Shown here: piece after piece, positions 35,985 to 46,497 of the stretch
Position numbering within the stretch: the first letter of the stretch is position 1
Layout of the letters: the number at the start of each line of letters is the position of its first letter
NCBI RefSeq assembly: GCF_963678635.1
Contig: NC_087063.1
Location: forward strand, 34,074,540-34,138,539
Length of the DNA stretch: 64,000 bases
Direction of reading: 5' to 3'
Source of the DNA: Symsagittifera roscoffensis
Taxonomy: Eukaryota > Xenacoelomorpha > Acoela > Convolutidae
The notes under the pieces: generated by a model
Database searches by the model: none
The model's input: the letters and a program-made list of their open reading frames with translations, nothing else
Told to the model about the DNA's origin: nothing
Position numbers and translations under genes: made by a program

Positions 35985-37095
35985 ACTAGTTGTCAACTCG
36001 TTAACAAAAGTCTACACTCCGATTTGAGCAACATTATGATTGATACTGTTTTGATAAAATAAACCCAATTTGAGAAACTGGATCAAAAACTTTTTTAAAA
36101 ATTTTTCGCTAGAAAATCTTATAAATTGAATCCACTTTCGAAATTAGAAGTCGATCACGTTTTTCGTGACATTTACACTTTCGCTGTTCGATAGTGGAGT
36201 GTGCCTTACTTTTAACAAACATCGAATCTGGACAAATTTAAAGATTTATCTTACAAAGAATTAAAAAACTATGAGAACCTATATAAAAAGTGGACTACTT
36301 TCTCATCGACTTTGGAACTTCATTCAACTTCGGAACTTCAAAGCTCTTTAAATTTCAAGTACAAACGTAGCCAACACCCAATTGGAAAAGATTCAAAAAA
36401 CGCAAGTAACCAGAAAAAAAAACTGACTTGTTTTCTGAAATCTCAACTTTCGAATTTCAAGTACTTTTTTGATTTCCGCTGGGAAATTTCAAAAAAATCG
36501 CATTTTCGAACCTAGAAGTCCACCACGTTTTTTGTGAACTTTACAGTTTTGCTGTTCAATAGTGAAGTTTGCCTTGCTTTCAATAAAGGAAATAAATGAA
36601 CTTGAAAAGAAACCCAAAAACTAAACCGCGAAAAAAAAAATTAGGTCTGAACAAATTTTAAGACTTTTCCTGGTAAAAAAAGCTTAAAAAAATCAACCTA
36701 TATAATAGTCTGAACTACTTTTACTCAGTCTTAATTAATGATTGACGTTTTTTAGATAAAATTAACCCAATTCGAGAAAACTGAATCAAGACGCCAAATT
36801 TTATTTATTTTTTGTTCCGCTGGGAAACCTAAAAATCAAAATCCACTTTCGAAACTAGCAGTCGACAAAGTTTATCAAAAGTTGATAGTGGAGTTTGCCT
36901 TCTTTTTAACACAGAAAATGAATTCAGCTAAAATTATCAAAAGTCAAACCGCGATAAATTAAATTTGAGCCTGAACAAACTTTAAGACGTTTTCCTTGAA
37001 AAAAAAACTAACAAAAAAATAATCACGAATACTTTTTTGATATTCGTGAGTCGCACAAGCTTTTATGAGTCACTACATTCATTGACTCATAAAAA
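35985..37095. repeat. Cluster of three copies of the dispersed AT-rich family
   Basis: Copies at about 35985-36310, 36440-36730 and 36760-37090 share the phrases gtttgccttctttttaac, ttccgctgggaaa and acctatataa with the copy at 24950. They are direct repeats with moderate divergence. Confidence 0.5.
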
Positions 37096-37579
37096 CAGTC
37101 GTATAAAACATTCATAGAAACTTATAGGAACTTCATTACCTGCACCATTACACAAAAATTGAAAGGATTGACTTATAGAGAAAATGGTTTAAATAGCAAG
37201 AAAATACTATGGTGTGGCAGCTAAGCCAATAAAAAATAGACCGTGCGATAGACCGACATTTGTTTCCAAGTGAAACGTTTCCATTTTGGTCTGCCTTTAG
37301 ACAACCGCGTATTCATACTCGTCAGTAAGCAGACAAATACTATATTACACAATCAGAATCGAGATTAGAAAGCTAACTCACGAAATAAATAACTTTTCAT
37401 TATCAATTTCTTTCTTGTCTCGATTTTGATTGGTTAATATAGTATTTGTCTGCTAACTAAATAGTATGAATACACAGTTTTCTAAATACTGCTACGTAAC
37501 CGAAAAAAGACACTGGCTGGATTGTAACTAAAAATGACCTAAGCCATTCTCAAAGTGATGTTGGAAATTAAAACTTAAT

Positions 37580-38170
37580 AGAGGCGAAGTTGCACTTCGC
37601 ATGAACAAGCAAAAACATGACCGATAACGCTACTGGGAAAAACTGAAAGTGTAAAACTTTGAGTCTACGAATATTCTTAACTGACGCACTTCAATTATGA
37701 GACTACGTAATCGCTAAGTGACGCAAAGCAAATTATGACGCATTAGCAGTACCTGTCAATTTGAAAAAAAAAGAAAAGAAATTTACCAACTAACATGCCT
37801 CAATTTATAGAGCGGACACATTTCAACTAGTATACGAAAAAGTTCATTAAAAAAATCCGACCCTTCCCGGCTTCGAACCCTCTCTTTTGTTGCGTGTCTC
37901 TTTTCCTACCTCTACGCTACAGATCCATGATACCTTGAAGCTAAAAAGCTATTTTTAACATATTAGTCTGAGTTAATATCCTTAGCATTGGTTGTACTTA
38001 ATAGCTGGTTATTGATCAAAATGAACACTTTCAAAATGAATACATTTTGTCGCAACAATATTTGCCACAGATTGGAAAAAAAGAGTTCATACTATCACAC
38101 AAGCTTTGCTTTTGTAAATAACATAATTAAGATGAAAATTGATTTAACTATTAACAATAGTTTATTCCTA
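37580..38170. repeat. Intronic repeat, copy B
   Basis: Counterpart of 29240-30110 with the same block order. It encloses a tRNA-like SINE at 37858-37922. Confidence 0.6.
37858..37922 (-). repeat. tRNA-derived SINE-like sequence
   Basis: The minus strand shows an A-box-like TAGCGTAGAGG and a B box GGTTCGAAGCC about 29 bases later. The stems are incomplete and no CCA-ready acceptor is formed, so a pseudo-tRNA or SINE head is more likely than a tRNA gene. Confidence 0.5.
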
Positions 38171-38695
38171 GAGTCTAAAGTAAACAACTTATTCTTATAG
38201 CCTACAGTTGGGGCCCACTCTTTTCCCCATAAAAAACACGAAAAAAACCTTTTTCAGAATTGAGTGTGGCCTGTTGATAATGCGATAAATTTTATTCATA
38301 CATGCACACGAACTAACTATTCTTGCTGAGATTTGAAAAGAATGCGAAGTATTCAATTTCCAGTTTACTGAATTGGAAAACAGTTCAATAAGCCAGCAAA
38401 TCAGAACCCATAAGTCGCCACAAATAAAAGATGCCTGCAATAGTCAAAACAATGAGACGAAATATCAACCAAACATTGTCTCAAAGAAACATTTGCTTCT
38501 AATGAAAACAACAGCTCATTTTAAGTAACAAATCAGCACCTATCGATTACAACAATCAAACATTTGACTCTAATTGACAGAGTGCTCAGTTAGGTAACAA
38601 AAACAAGTTAAGTAACACAAAAACCAGGCATCGAGTAGAATAATATTAATAGACAGTCAACTAAAACTGTTATGGCCAAATGCTCTTTCCGCGCT

Positions 38696-38948
38696 TCACT
38701 TTTTATAAGCTCCTTTTTGCGAGCTAGAAGCTTGTTGCATTGCATTGTCGTTTGCCTTCAATTGCCTTGAGATATCCAGGGCTTCCCGTTGGTCATCAGC
38801 GTTATATGGCTTTAAGCCATGCGACAGGAAGAAATTCTGATTGGATCCATATCCGTCTCGGATTTCACGCCAACCCAGCCTCGTCGTGTCACACTTGTCA
38901 CACAACGCCCGCGCTGCTTCACCTTCCATACCTGACAGTTCTGAAAAG
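38696..38948 (-). CDS. Probable terminal exon of an unidentified host gene
   Basis: After the acceptor TTTTCAG (ending near 38949) the frame is open through ATG at 38929 to TGA at 38696-38698, 77 codons from the ATG. The composition is protein-like, with two cysteines in ALCDKCD and a segment GYGSNQNFFLSHGLKPYN. It has no similarity to the transposons nearby. It could be the 3' exon of a gene entering from the right on the minus strand, or an early exon of the NWD-like gene using a GTGAAG donor at the end. I do not recognise the family. Confidence 0.45.
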
Positions 38949-38950
38949 AT

Positions 38951-39290
38951 TTGCCCTGCAAAACTATGGAGGAGAGAAAATATTGCTACCTTACATTTTT
39001 AGAACAATTTAGAGAAGTCCTTTGAGCATGAAATCTTTTCATCACTCAAGTGAACACAACACGTTTTGATCACAGCAGGAACTGTTTGACCCATTTGTTT
39101 CCAGAAAATCAGCATGTCAGAAATTATCATTATAACCCAACTTACTTCACTAGTATTTCATCATTCCCCGTTAGCTCCAGCAACAACTCGAACTGAAGTC
39201 TTTGCGCATGGTTTAGGAGCATAAAAAGGGGTTGCCCAAGAAATGAAGAGGCAAGAAAACACCTTCGCAGACCCGGCGCAGGGCTAAGTC
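38951..39290. other. No gene seen
   Basis: Short AT-rich stretch between the putative host exon and the LINE 3' end. Nothing supported. Confidence 0.4.
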
Positions 39291-39700
39291 AAGTTTTTAT
39301 GACCATTAGGCAGTGCCTCTTGTGGTCATTTCAAATGTTTTTTTCCTATCTCCGTTCAAATTCGTACATGTCAATTCCAATCGCTTTCCAATGTTTGTGC
39401 AGTTTCCACTTGAATTCATCGATGGTCTTGCTTTGCACTGTTTCCTGTGGCAGATTGTTCCAGTCGAGAGGTGCTCTAATCGTGAAGAAATTTTTTCGCA
39501 TTTCTAGATTTGCTTTACGTACTACTACTTTACATGCGTTACCTCTAGAATCCCTATCATTCCGCTTGAATAGTCACGCAGTGGCATTCCTATCATACAA
39601 ACCATAGCAGATTTTATACATTTCTATCATTGTCCCTCTTTTCTTCTGTATTCCAGCGATGATAGATTCAGTTCTTTAAGGCGTTCAAAATAGGATACCT
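39291..39700 (-). pseudogene. CR1/jockey-like LINE, 3' terminal part of ORF2
   Basis: Minus-strand motifs YFERLKELNLSSLEYRR, MIEMYKICYGL and APLDWNNLPQETV are the usual C-terminal RT/thumb region of CR1-like elements. A one-base frameshift lies near 39650, and stops follow. It is the downstream continuation of the LINE pieces at 40384-40858 and 61625-61885. Confidence 0.8.
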
Positions 39701-40383
39701 TCTTTTTTCCCCCCTTCTTTTTTCATGCAACTGTGCATGTGGCACTAAATGCGACAGCCAAGGCATTCATCCACTTATATGCCCGAAAATCAAAAGTCGT
39801 TTCATCAGGCATCAACTTGGTAATGAAGTCATCAGAGACGCGTTGAAATCAGCAGGAGTACACAGCAAACTCGAGCCGACCGGTATGCTGCGTGACGATG
39901 GTAAAAGACCAGACGGTGCTACTTTAGTTCCATGGAAAAATGGCGCAGTTTTAGTCTGGGACTTTACCTGTGTATACCGACAAGCACAGTCAAATCTATC
40001 AACAGGCCTCGAAGATGGTCCCACTGTTGCTAACCATGCTGAATTTCGTAAGCGCCAACACTATTCTGGTCTGCCACGCAACTGCATGTTCGAGCCCATC
40101 GCCGTGGAACATCTTGGTGGCATCGGAAGCTCGACATACAAAACTCTATCCTCTATTTCCTATAGAATCAAGACGACCACTGGTGAGAAAAGGTCATTCA
40201 CGTTCCTCAAACAAAGACTCGGCATTGCACTGCAACGCGGTAATGCTGCCTGCTTACTGGAAGCTTTAGAAGTTAACTCAACGGGCTATAAGCCAACTGC
40301 TTTTTAACCTTTTGCTGTATTTACAACTTCTGTTTTAATGACCTGCTGTCGAGTTCCATTAAAATCTAAAGTCAGAGTAATTA
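39701..40383 (+). mobile_element. 5'-truncated transposon 3' end inserted in the LINE, with 11-bp target duplication
   Basis: The plus-strand phrase aaaataggata occurs at 39690-39700 and again at 40384-40394, on both sides of this insert. Removing one copy and the insert restores the LINE reading frame. The insert starts with pyrimidine runs and ends in a short non-coding tail after a stop at 40305-40307, as expected for a 5'-truncated non-LTR insertion. Confidence 0.7.
39737..40307 (+). CDS. RT-associated Cys/His and PD-(D/E)XK-like nuclease module (fragment)
   Basis: The frame reads CGTKCDSQGIHPLIC (Cys/His cluster), then KSAGVHSKLEPTGMLRDDGK and RPDGATLVPWKNGAVLVWD, and ends with LKQRLGIALQRGNAACLLEA. 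This order (CxCG...GxHxLxC, EPxGLxRxDGKRPDG, LVWDxT, QRLSIAxQRGNA) is the C-terminal module found beside reverse transcriptases in many invertebrate transposons. The RPDG and VWD-T residues suggest a PD-(D/E)XK nuclease fold. Only the C-terminal end of the parent protein is present. Confidence 0.65.
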
Positions 40384-40858
40384 AAATAGGATAGATTTTT
40401 CATACCACTAACTAGACGCGTCGCTCTTCTTTGTACGTTTTCTAAGATGTTTTGATGCTTGATCAGTCTTGGGTGCCAGATTAAGTTCGCAAATTCAAGG
40501 TGTGGCCGTATCAAGCATTTGTAGATGTTTAAAAATACTTGTTTCCTGACTTTTATGAAGCTTTTCTTAATTACTGCTATCATGCCGTTTGCCTTATTGG
40601 CTTTTTTTAGTGATGTGCGTTTCGAATTTCAGTTTGTTGTCAAGCCAGATACCCAGGTCTTTTTCGAGTTGCACTTCTTTAATGTTTTGGCCATTGATTT
40701 TATAAATACTCTCCATATCCAATTTCTTGTTTCCTATTGTCATGTGAACACATTTGTCGACTTTAAAGGACAAAAGACTTTGGCCTGACCAAGTTTCTAG
40801 TGATTGTAAATCTTCGTGTATGAGTGTTAAATCCGATTTGTCTTCAATTTGACGGTAT
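40384..40858 (-). pseudogene. CR1/jockey-like LINE, middle of RT
   Basis: The minus strand reads LETWSGQSLLSFKVDKCVHM, then YLG-box-like KDLGIWLDNKLKFETHI, YKCLIRPHLEFANLIWHP and NVQRRATRLVSG. These are standard RT fingers/thumb motifs of CR1-like LINEs. A stop and frame change near 40590 show decay. The giant LTR element is inserted at its 5' edge. Confidence 0.85.
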
Positions 40859-41763
40859 TGTAACATTCGTCTACTGTAGTTACACATGAGGTTTAAGAAA
40901 AATAGGCCCTATAACCGTTGGCTCAAGAGTCAGGGACACTATCTCTTGTGTTTTTCTACCTCAAATCAGTCGGAGCCAATTCGGTTCGCTTGTGACATGA
41001 GACTACGACCCGTTACAGCTTAAAGGCTACTACCAAAATATCCCCCCACTCTAGAAATAAGAACATCCCCATACTTCGGTCTCTAGATACCCAAAATACA
41101 TGAACGCCGTTAAAAACCGGGTCGGAACAATCCGTTAAGTTACTTTTTATTAGACAGTGGAACTTTGATCCATTTCAGATGGATCAACCTAAAACTCGCC
41201 TTACCTCAACATAACAATCATAAAACACACTCTAGAAATTTAAATTGGGTACTCACATCGTAGCACGCTCAAGAACTGGGAGTAATTAAGTTAGTAAACA
41301 ACTCGAGAATTAAATAATGTAACTAAATGAGTTTAATGTTTGTTAGTTTCAATAACAGGAACAAGTTTGAACTCTAGAGTATAGTTTCTCGTGAACCATT
41401 GGGACACTCAAGCTGTCCACCTTTCCATCGAAGGTTCACTCTAGTCCAGTTTGAATGATAATCCAGTCAAGCAACAATAGTCCAATTCTCGGGAATACGC
41501 TTCCTTCTGTTTCAGATAGGACAGCTCTACTCTAGTTTTATTGTGACGGAAATTGCGAATGGCAATTTCCTACTGCTTTATCTGGCAACTTTCCCGCGAT
41601 TGTTACTCGATTGTTCTGATTTCTCTTTTTCGGTTTTCAGTTATCGCGAGAGAATCGTGCATGACAGGTTCCATTCAAATTTTTGAAAAATCAAATTTCA
41701 CTCCAAAATTAAGCGTTCTTGTTTTTCTCAAGGTCAAACTTCCAAATATGACCGACTGGTACA
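40859..41763 (-). repeat. 3' LTR of the giant element
   Basis: 905 bp. It differs from the 5' LTR by about 15 substitutions and one indel (at the C run near 41042), counted by eye. In element sense it starts TGTACC and ends GTTACA. It lies next to the polypurine tract at 41764-41771. Confidence 0.93.
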
Positions 41764-41771
41764 TACTCCCC
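41764..41771 (-). promoter_or_regulatory. Polypurine tract
   Basis: In element sense GGGGAGTA directly precedes the 3' LTR TGTACC. This is the expected position and composition of the plus-strand DNA primer site. Confidence 0.6.
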
Positions 41772-42192
41772 GGACTCAAGATCGATGTCCTCATCGCGTG
41801 CTGTCGTCTGCCAGTGAGTCCCAGAAAACCGAGTGTTGCTCAAGGTACAGTGCCAGTGGTCATTTACAGAAGTTTGCAGCAGACTTAAGCTTATCTAGAC
41901 CCCAAAATTCACGGCCATGTAAAATTTTCACACTATCGCTAAACAGCAATCAAAATCTGCACACACCTGCATCCTTGAATTCTCGCTTTTCAAACCAATT
42001 ATTTAAAATTTCTTTTGTCCCATTCAATCAGGAAATTGTCATGCAGCATTTTGATTTATATAGTAAACATAGCATATTAATAACAATATCTGATTCGTTA
42101 AAATTTCTTTTTCGTGAACCCAGGTTTCATCCGGATTCACACTCGAGCCCCCCTTTCCCTCTCAAGACTCAAGATCTCTTCGAACCATCCGC
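41772..42192 (-). other. 3' untranslated region of the giant element
   Basis: Sequence between the stop of the last extra ORF and the polypurine tract. No ORF or motif is seen. Confidence 0.5.
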
Positions 42193-44829
42193 TCATTTCG
42201 CACTCCTCGCCTTGGAGGTGCCGTCCCCTGAAGTACTGGATACGGCAAACTGTCTCAACAGTTCTTCTTCATCAGCGGAGCTAATCACGATCTCCTCCCA
42301 AGCCTTCAGCTGTTCATAGGATCGCATCCATTCCCTTTGCTCCTGCAACCTCTTTGTCTGGTTGGGTAGTGCCTTCACCCTAGATTCCCGATTCAAACAA
42401 AAGGAGTTGTGCAGGCTCAGGCTCACGTTCTTCGCCAAGTCCTCCTCTAGTATCGATTCCCTCGCTTTGGTATTGTCTCTAGACATTTTACCCACTCTTT
42501 TCCATCCTGTCGTGATCACATTTCGATGGGTCAACAGGGGTCTCTTGAAAGCTTCCGGCCCAATCTCGGCCTGGAACTGTCGATACTCCTTTTGATGCTT
42601 TCTCATGTGATCTTTCGTTGTCATGTATAACCAAGACGTCAGTGTCGCTCGAAACCATGGAAAGTACATCAAGCGGCTCCATACGTGTCTGACTTCCATT
42701 GGTATGGCGAATACTTTGCATGCAGTCTCAAACAACTCGAGTCTCCTGCTGTAGTCTATCGCATATATTGACTCAGCCGTTGGCGTCTTCGCTTCCCGAT
42801 ACTTCGTTATATTCTCTTCTATCCATCTCAGAGCCAGCATAGTACTCACTACTAAGAGCGTCACCTTCTGCCGGTGATCCGGTAATCCGATCGACCGAAT
42901 TTCTTTCATATCCCACACCAGGCAGAGGTTCTTGTGATCTGGATACCACACCGTTTGTGCCAAACAGTGGCATGGGCATTCTCCATGGGTGATCTCAATG
43001 CTCCTGAGGTTACGCTCCCCCGAGGCTTCCAAGAGAGGCTCAAGCTCCATCATTTTCTCATGCATCGTGTCGTTCTCTCCCATGTTTGGAGCACCCCCCA
43101 CAGGTTTTCCGATCACGTTTTGTCTCTCGTGATTGCTTGTGTTCTCACTTTCCAATTTCAAAAGCTCTTCTTCCCAGATTTCACTCAAGTCATCTCTCAA
43201 CTCTTTCGGTACTGTCCCTCTGATTTTCCTCAACAACTTGTGCGAGTGATGCGATACCCGAGCCAACCCCACGCACTTGGGCACTGAGAAGGCATTGTCC
43301 ACCAATACCCTCTGGCTGGATGCTTCCACCATCGCCATGTGCAGTGGGTAGTGGCTTCCGCACAAATTGGCCATCATTGACCCTATCAGAGATTTTGCGT
43401 TCAATGGCAGGCCATAAGCTTCGCTCATGGGAAACCCCATTTCCGCCTCGAGACCAACCTTCCAGCTCCGGATATGTTTTTGAGTCACCTGCAACACCCC
43501 AGGCCATGATTCCACGCTCAACGCAGTCACTAAATGGTGTTCAGACTCTAGCCTCTCCAGTGACTGCAGACTACACATTCTCCAGAAGAATCCGAGAGCT
43601 GTCGCTATGTTCACCGTAGTTCTCGCGTAACACTCCGCCACTATTTGTACTTCACTTTTCTCCCTTTCCGTGATGTCTTCAAACCAAGTAACCAGATCTT
43701 CTTTTTGAAAGGACAGTATCCTGACACATGATCGTCCATCGCAGGTGTGCTCTCCACTCCCACACGTAGAATCCAGACAGCTACCCGGCTCCATCTTCTT
43801 TGCTGACTCGAGATTGTTCGTCTTTTCGCCTGACTCCTTCATCTGAGGTAAGATCAGTTTGTGCACCACACTCAACTTTGCCAAATCTTCATCTTCCGTT
43901 GGTGCTAACCTCACCCGCTCGGTGGTCTCCTCGATCAGACTCGCGTGGGGATGTGGGCACCAGGAGGGTCTTAGTAACTTCCATACCACTCCCAAGTTCG
44001 TGATCAACAAGCCATTGCCATCACCCATGTTCACTTCAACTCTCTTGTTCGAGCGCGGTATGCTCACCACCTCCGGTGTTTTCTCAAGAATCAGGCCCAG
44101 GCTCGGCCTCTCTTTCTCCACCGCGTCTATTTCCACTATTTTTTCTGTCCAAAACTTCAGCAGCTCCGCTACCTCGTGGATCCTGTGAGCGCCTCCAGTT
44201 TCTGAGTCTAAGAAGGGGTTGTAGGCTATCCCCATCACTCCAGACACGTATTGGTATCCCCCCTTCTCACTGAGTCTCGAGTACTGCTCTGTTGAGGCCA
44301 GGTTACGGTGAACATCATGTTCTTCTTCGAACTTCTTATTGTAAAACCTCCGTACCTCGTCCAGCTTTCTGTGGTTCTCTAGGGATCGTCTGGAACCCTC
44401 TTCCTTCTCTATTCCAGTACTCTGATATACGTTTAATATGATCGTTGAGACTCTCTTTTCCACGGTTTTACTTCCGCTTGCTCTTTGGTAGCACGCCAAG
44501 ATGGTGCTATCAGACATCATTGACATTATCCATCTCAAGAAACATGTGGCATCCTTCCTCCTAGCCAGGCTCAAGCCTGAATTATCCCTGGCCACGTGCT
44601 GCATCAGTGCTTGATACACATCTAGCTTCTTGCTTCCCAACTTCAACCTGTCATACGAGGTCAATGTCTCCAACTCTATTCCCACCAGACTCCAGGTGAA
44701 CATCAATTGTCCTGCGGTTCTAACGAAGGGATTCGCCATCAATGGCGGTGCTGATGAGGGTGTCCTCATTGCCTCTTCAAAATGATCCTTCAATAAGTTC
44801 TGCCAGGACCTCTTCAGCTGGTTCGCCAA
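42193..44829 (-). CDS. Extra ORF D (878 residues), large Cys-cluster protein of unknown function
   Basis: The frame follows ORF C after 24 open bases; the first in-frame ATG is 44769, so the first 20 residues are reached only by readthrough or a TTG start. It is a helical globular protein with two possible metal sites: CLDSTCGSGEHTCDGRSC (about 351-368) and HGECPCHC (about 615-622). No signal peptide and no transmembrane segment is seen, so it is not a typical retroviral Env despite its place. The C-terminus is charged (SSADEEELLRQF, about 852-863) and ends at TGA 42193-42195. Family unknown. Confidence 0.7.
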   Translation of the reverse strand: MANQLKRSWQNLLKDHFEEAMRTPSSAPPLMANPFVRTAGQLMFTWSLVGIELETLTSYDRLKLGSKKLDVYQALMQHVARDNSGLSLARRKDATCFLRWIMSMMSDSTILACYQRASGSKTVEKRVSTIILNVYQSTGIEKEEGSRRSLENHRKLDEVRRFYNKKFEEEHDVHRNLASTEQYSRLSEKGGYQYVSGVMGIAYNPFLDSETGGAHRIHEVAELLKFWTEKIVEIDAVEKERPSLGLILEKTPEVVSIPRSNKRVEVNMGDGNGLLITNLGVVWKLLRPSWCPHPHASLIEETTERVRLAPTEDEDLAKLSVVHKLILPQMKESGEKTNNLESAKKMEPGSCLDSTCGSGEHTCDGRSCVRILSFQKEDLVTWFEDITEREKSEVQIVAECYARTTVNIATALGFFWRMCSLQSLERLESEHHLVTALSVESWPGVLQVTQKHIRSWKVGLEAEMGFPMSEAYGLPLNAKSLIGSMMANLCGSHYPLHMAMVEASSQRVLVDNAFSVPKCVGLARVSHHSHKLLRKIRGTVPKELRDDLSEIWEEELLKLESENTSNHERQNVIGKPVGGAPNMGENDTMHEKMMELEPLLEASGERNLRSIEITHGECPCHCLAQTVWYPDHKNLCLVWDMKEIRSIGLPDHRQKVTLLVVSTMLALRWIEENITKYREAKTPTAESIYAIDYSRRLELFETACKVFAIPMEVRHVWSRLMYFPWFRATLTSWLYMTTKDHMRKHQKEYRQFQAEIGPEAFKRPLLTHRNVITTGWKRVGKMSRDNTKARESILEEDLAKNVSLSLHNSFCLNRESRVKALPNQTKRLQEQREWMRSYEQLKAWEEIVISSADEEELLRQFAVSSTSGDGTSKARSAK

Positions 44830-44853
44830 TTCTATCTTGTTATTCTCAGCCTT

Positions 44854-46410
44854 TTACTGGGTGGCCCAATTGCTTCGTTTGCGAGCTACTCGACTGTCCA
44901 ACTTCTTCAAGCAGTCTTCCATTTCCTTCAATGTCTCGAGGGCCGCCCACCATGGCCGGGAGGTGTTTCTCGTCTTGCTCCTCTCCAGTGGATCACTCGT
45001 CACTTGCTTCCGCGTGGCCTGGTGTCCCTTCGAGACCCATTCCTCGCCGACATCCACTTCCCATGTCTGTCCGTCCGTTGGACCTCTCTTCACGTTTATC
45101 TTCTGGGGCTTGAAGTCTTCCTCCGATGTCGAACTGGTGGAAGCCTCTTTTTCCCTCTCTACTTCGAGTGGTCTTCTGAGCTCCGTGTTGCTTTTGTATG
45201 CCGCCGTCTTGCATCGCGCCAAAACCATGGGCGCCGTCTCTCTCAAGTTTCCTTCCGAGACAGCATCCACTGAAGGACTACTCAATCCCTCTACTTCTCT
45301 CTTCCTCTTGCGAGTCTTCACATCTCTGCTTGAGGGTGTTGTGGTAATCATCACTGATTCGACCTCTCTGTCTACCTCCAACCCTTCCAACTCTTGCCTC
45401 CCCCCTGCTCGAGCCTTAAGGATATTAGTACTTTTAACCATATTACTAGTCCCAACCTTATCCCCCTTTATATCATCAACTATTTTATCTACAGTTTTTT
45501 GTTTCAGAGTAGAGCTGTCTTCACATTTTTTGTCTCTAGTCTTTAATCGTGACTTCCTCAGCTCTATCAGCTTGTTCAGCAGCTCCTTTCTCGCCTTCTC
45601 ATCCAGGCCCGTCCCCATCAGAAGCGGTTCTCCAAACTTCACAACTGTGTCCCACAGTTCATCCTTGAATTTGTCCAGCGTCGTCTCGCTGCCCACTTCT
45701 TGATTGAATTCCTTCAAGAACTTTTGCCAAGCGTCGTCCTCCAGAGTCCCCATGAACATGTCCTTATTTCCTTCGAATGTATTCTTTTCCCTTTCCTCCG
45801 AACTCAAGAGTATCATCCCCATATTGGAGGTCTCGCTCGCCAATGGCAATTCCAGATTCTTCCGGGGAGACGGGGTCAGAGGTGGGGTGGCAGTATCTGC
45901 CCAATTCTCCTCGCTCAAGTCTTTCATCAGCTCCTGAGTGGTGAGCTCCTCCCCTGATGGTCTTGGTTCAGGCGCATTCCCCACTTCCTTGTCCTCGCCG
46001 GCTTCGCTGAGAGTTTCATCCATACTCTCTTCTTCTGACTCAGCTCTTCTTCTCTCGAGAATTCTTTTGAACCGGTCTTCCACGGGTCCACTCCTCTTGT
46101 CTCCAGGTGTATCTACTGACAGTGGTGATGGTGTCGCCGGGTCCAATCTCTTGTACTCCGTCAGGGCCACATATAGTTGACCTGCTGCATCCAGTTCTTT
46201 TCCCTCCTGTCTCCTTTCCACCTGTTCTAAGCCATAGGGTGCCCTATACTTTCGTGTCGCGAATTTCATGTCGTCCGTCAATGCAATATGCCCCTCCTTC
46301 ATGATCATCCTGCCATCATCCCATACTGGTAGCATGTTCTCAAGTCCCTCCTGCTCAAGAGCTCTCAAGACCCTTCGCACCTCATATCCGGGGGGCTGCG
46401 GGCCTCTCAT
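44854..46410 (-). CDS. Extra ORF C (518 residues), acidic disordered protein
   Basis: It runs from the ATG at 46410 to TAA 44854-44856. A short ordered N-terminal part (PGYEVRRVLRALEQEGLENM, residues about 8-27) is followed by about 400 residues rich in Glu, Lys, Ser, Thr and Pro: EESMDETLSEAGEDKEVG, KARKELLNKLIELRKSRL, TRKRKREVEG (possible nuclear signal) and EKEASTSSTSEEDF. The C-terminal ETLKEMEDCLKKLDSRVARK looks like a short coiled coil. The design recalls viral phosphoprotein-like scaffolds, but that is shape only; I find no family match. Confidence 0.65.
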   Translation of the reverse strand: MRGPQPPGYEVRRVLRALEQEGLENMLPVWDDGRMIMKEGHIALTDDMKFATRKYRAPYGLEQVERRQEGKELDAAGQLYVALTEYKRLDPATPSPLSVDTPGDKRSGPVEDRFKRILERRRAESEEESMDETLSEAGEDKEVGNAPEPRPSGEELTTQELMKDLSEENWADTATPPLTPSPRKNLELPLASETSNMGMILLSSEEREKNTFEGNKDMFMGTLEDDAWQKFLKEFNQEVGSETTLDKFKDELWDTVVKFGEPLLMGTGLDEKARKELLNKLIELRKSRLKTRDKKCEDSSTLKQKTVDKIVDDIKGDKVGTSNMVKSTNILKARAGGRQELEGLEVDREVESVMITTTPSSRDVKTRKRKREVEGLSSPSVDAVSEGNLRETAPMVLARCKTAAYKSNTELRRPLEVEREKEASTSSTSEEDFKPQKINVKRGPTDGQTWEVDVGEEWVSKGHQATRKQVTSDPLERSKTRNTSRPWWAALETLKEMEDCLKKLDSRVARKRSNWATQ

Positions 46411-46497
46411 TTTTTTAGCTTGCGTCGTCCACGAATTTATCTTCGCCTCGCTAGTGTGGAAATAAACCGCCGCCGTATAGCCGACGAACAGGGGGTC

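Noticed and set aside
39299-39607. Plus-strand frame of 102 codons
   Set aside because: It is antisense to the C-terminal RT region of the LINE, which has recognisable motifs on the minus strand.
41553-42319. Plus-strand frames in the LTR and antisense to ORF D
   Set aside because: They lie in the LTR or mirror the coding block on the minus strand and have no domain.
42193-44829. ORF D as a retroviral envelope protein
   Set aside because: No signal peptide, furin-like site, fusion peptide or transmembrane helix is visible.
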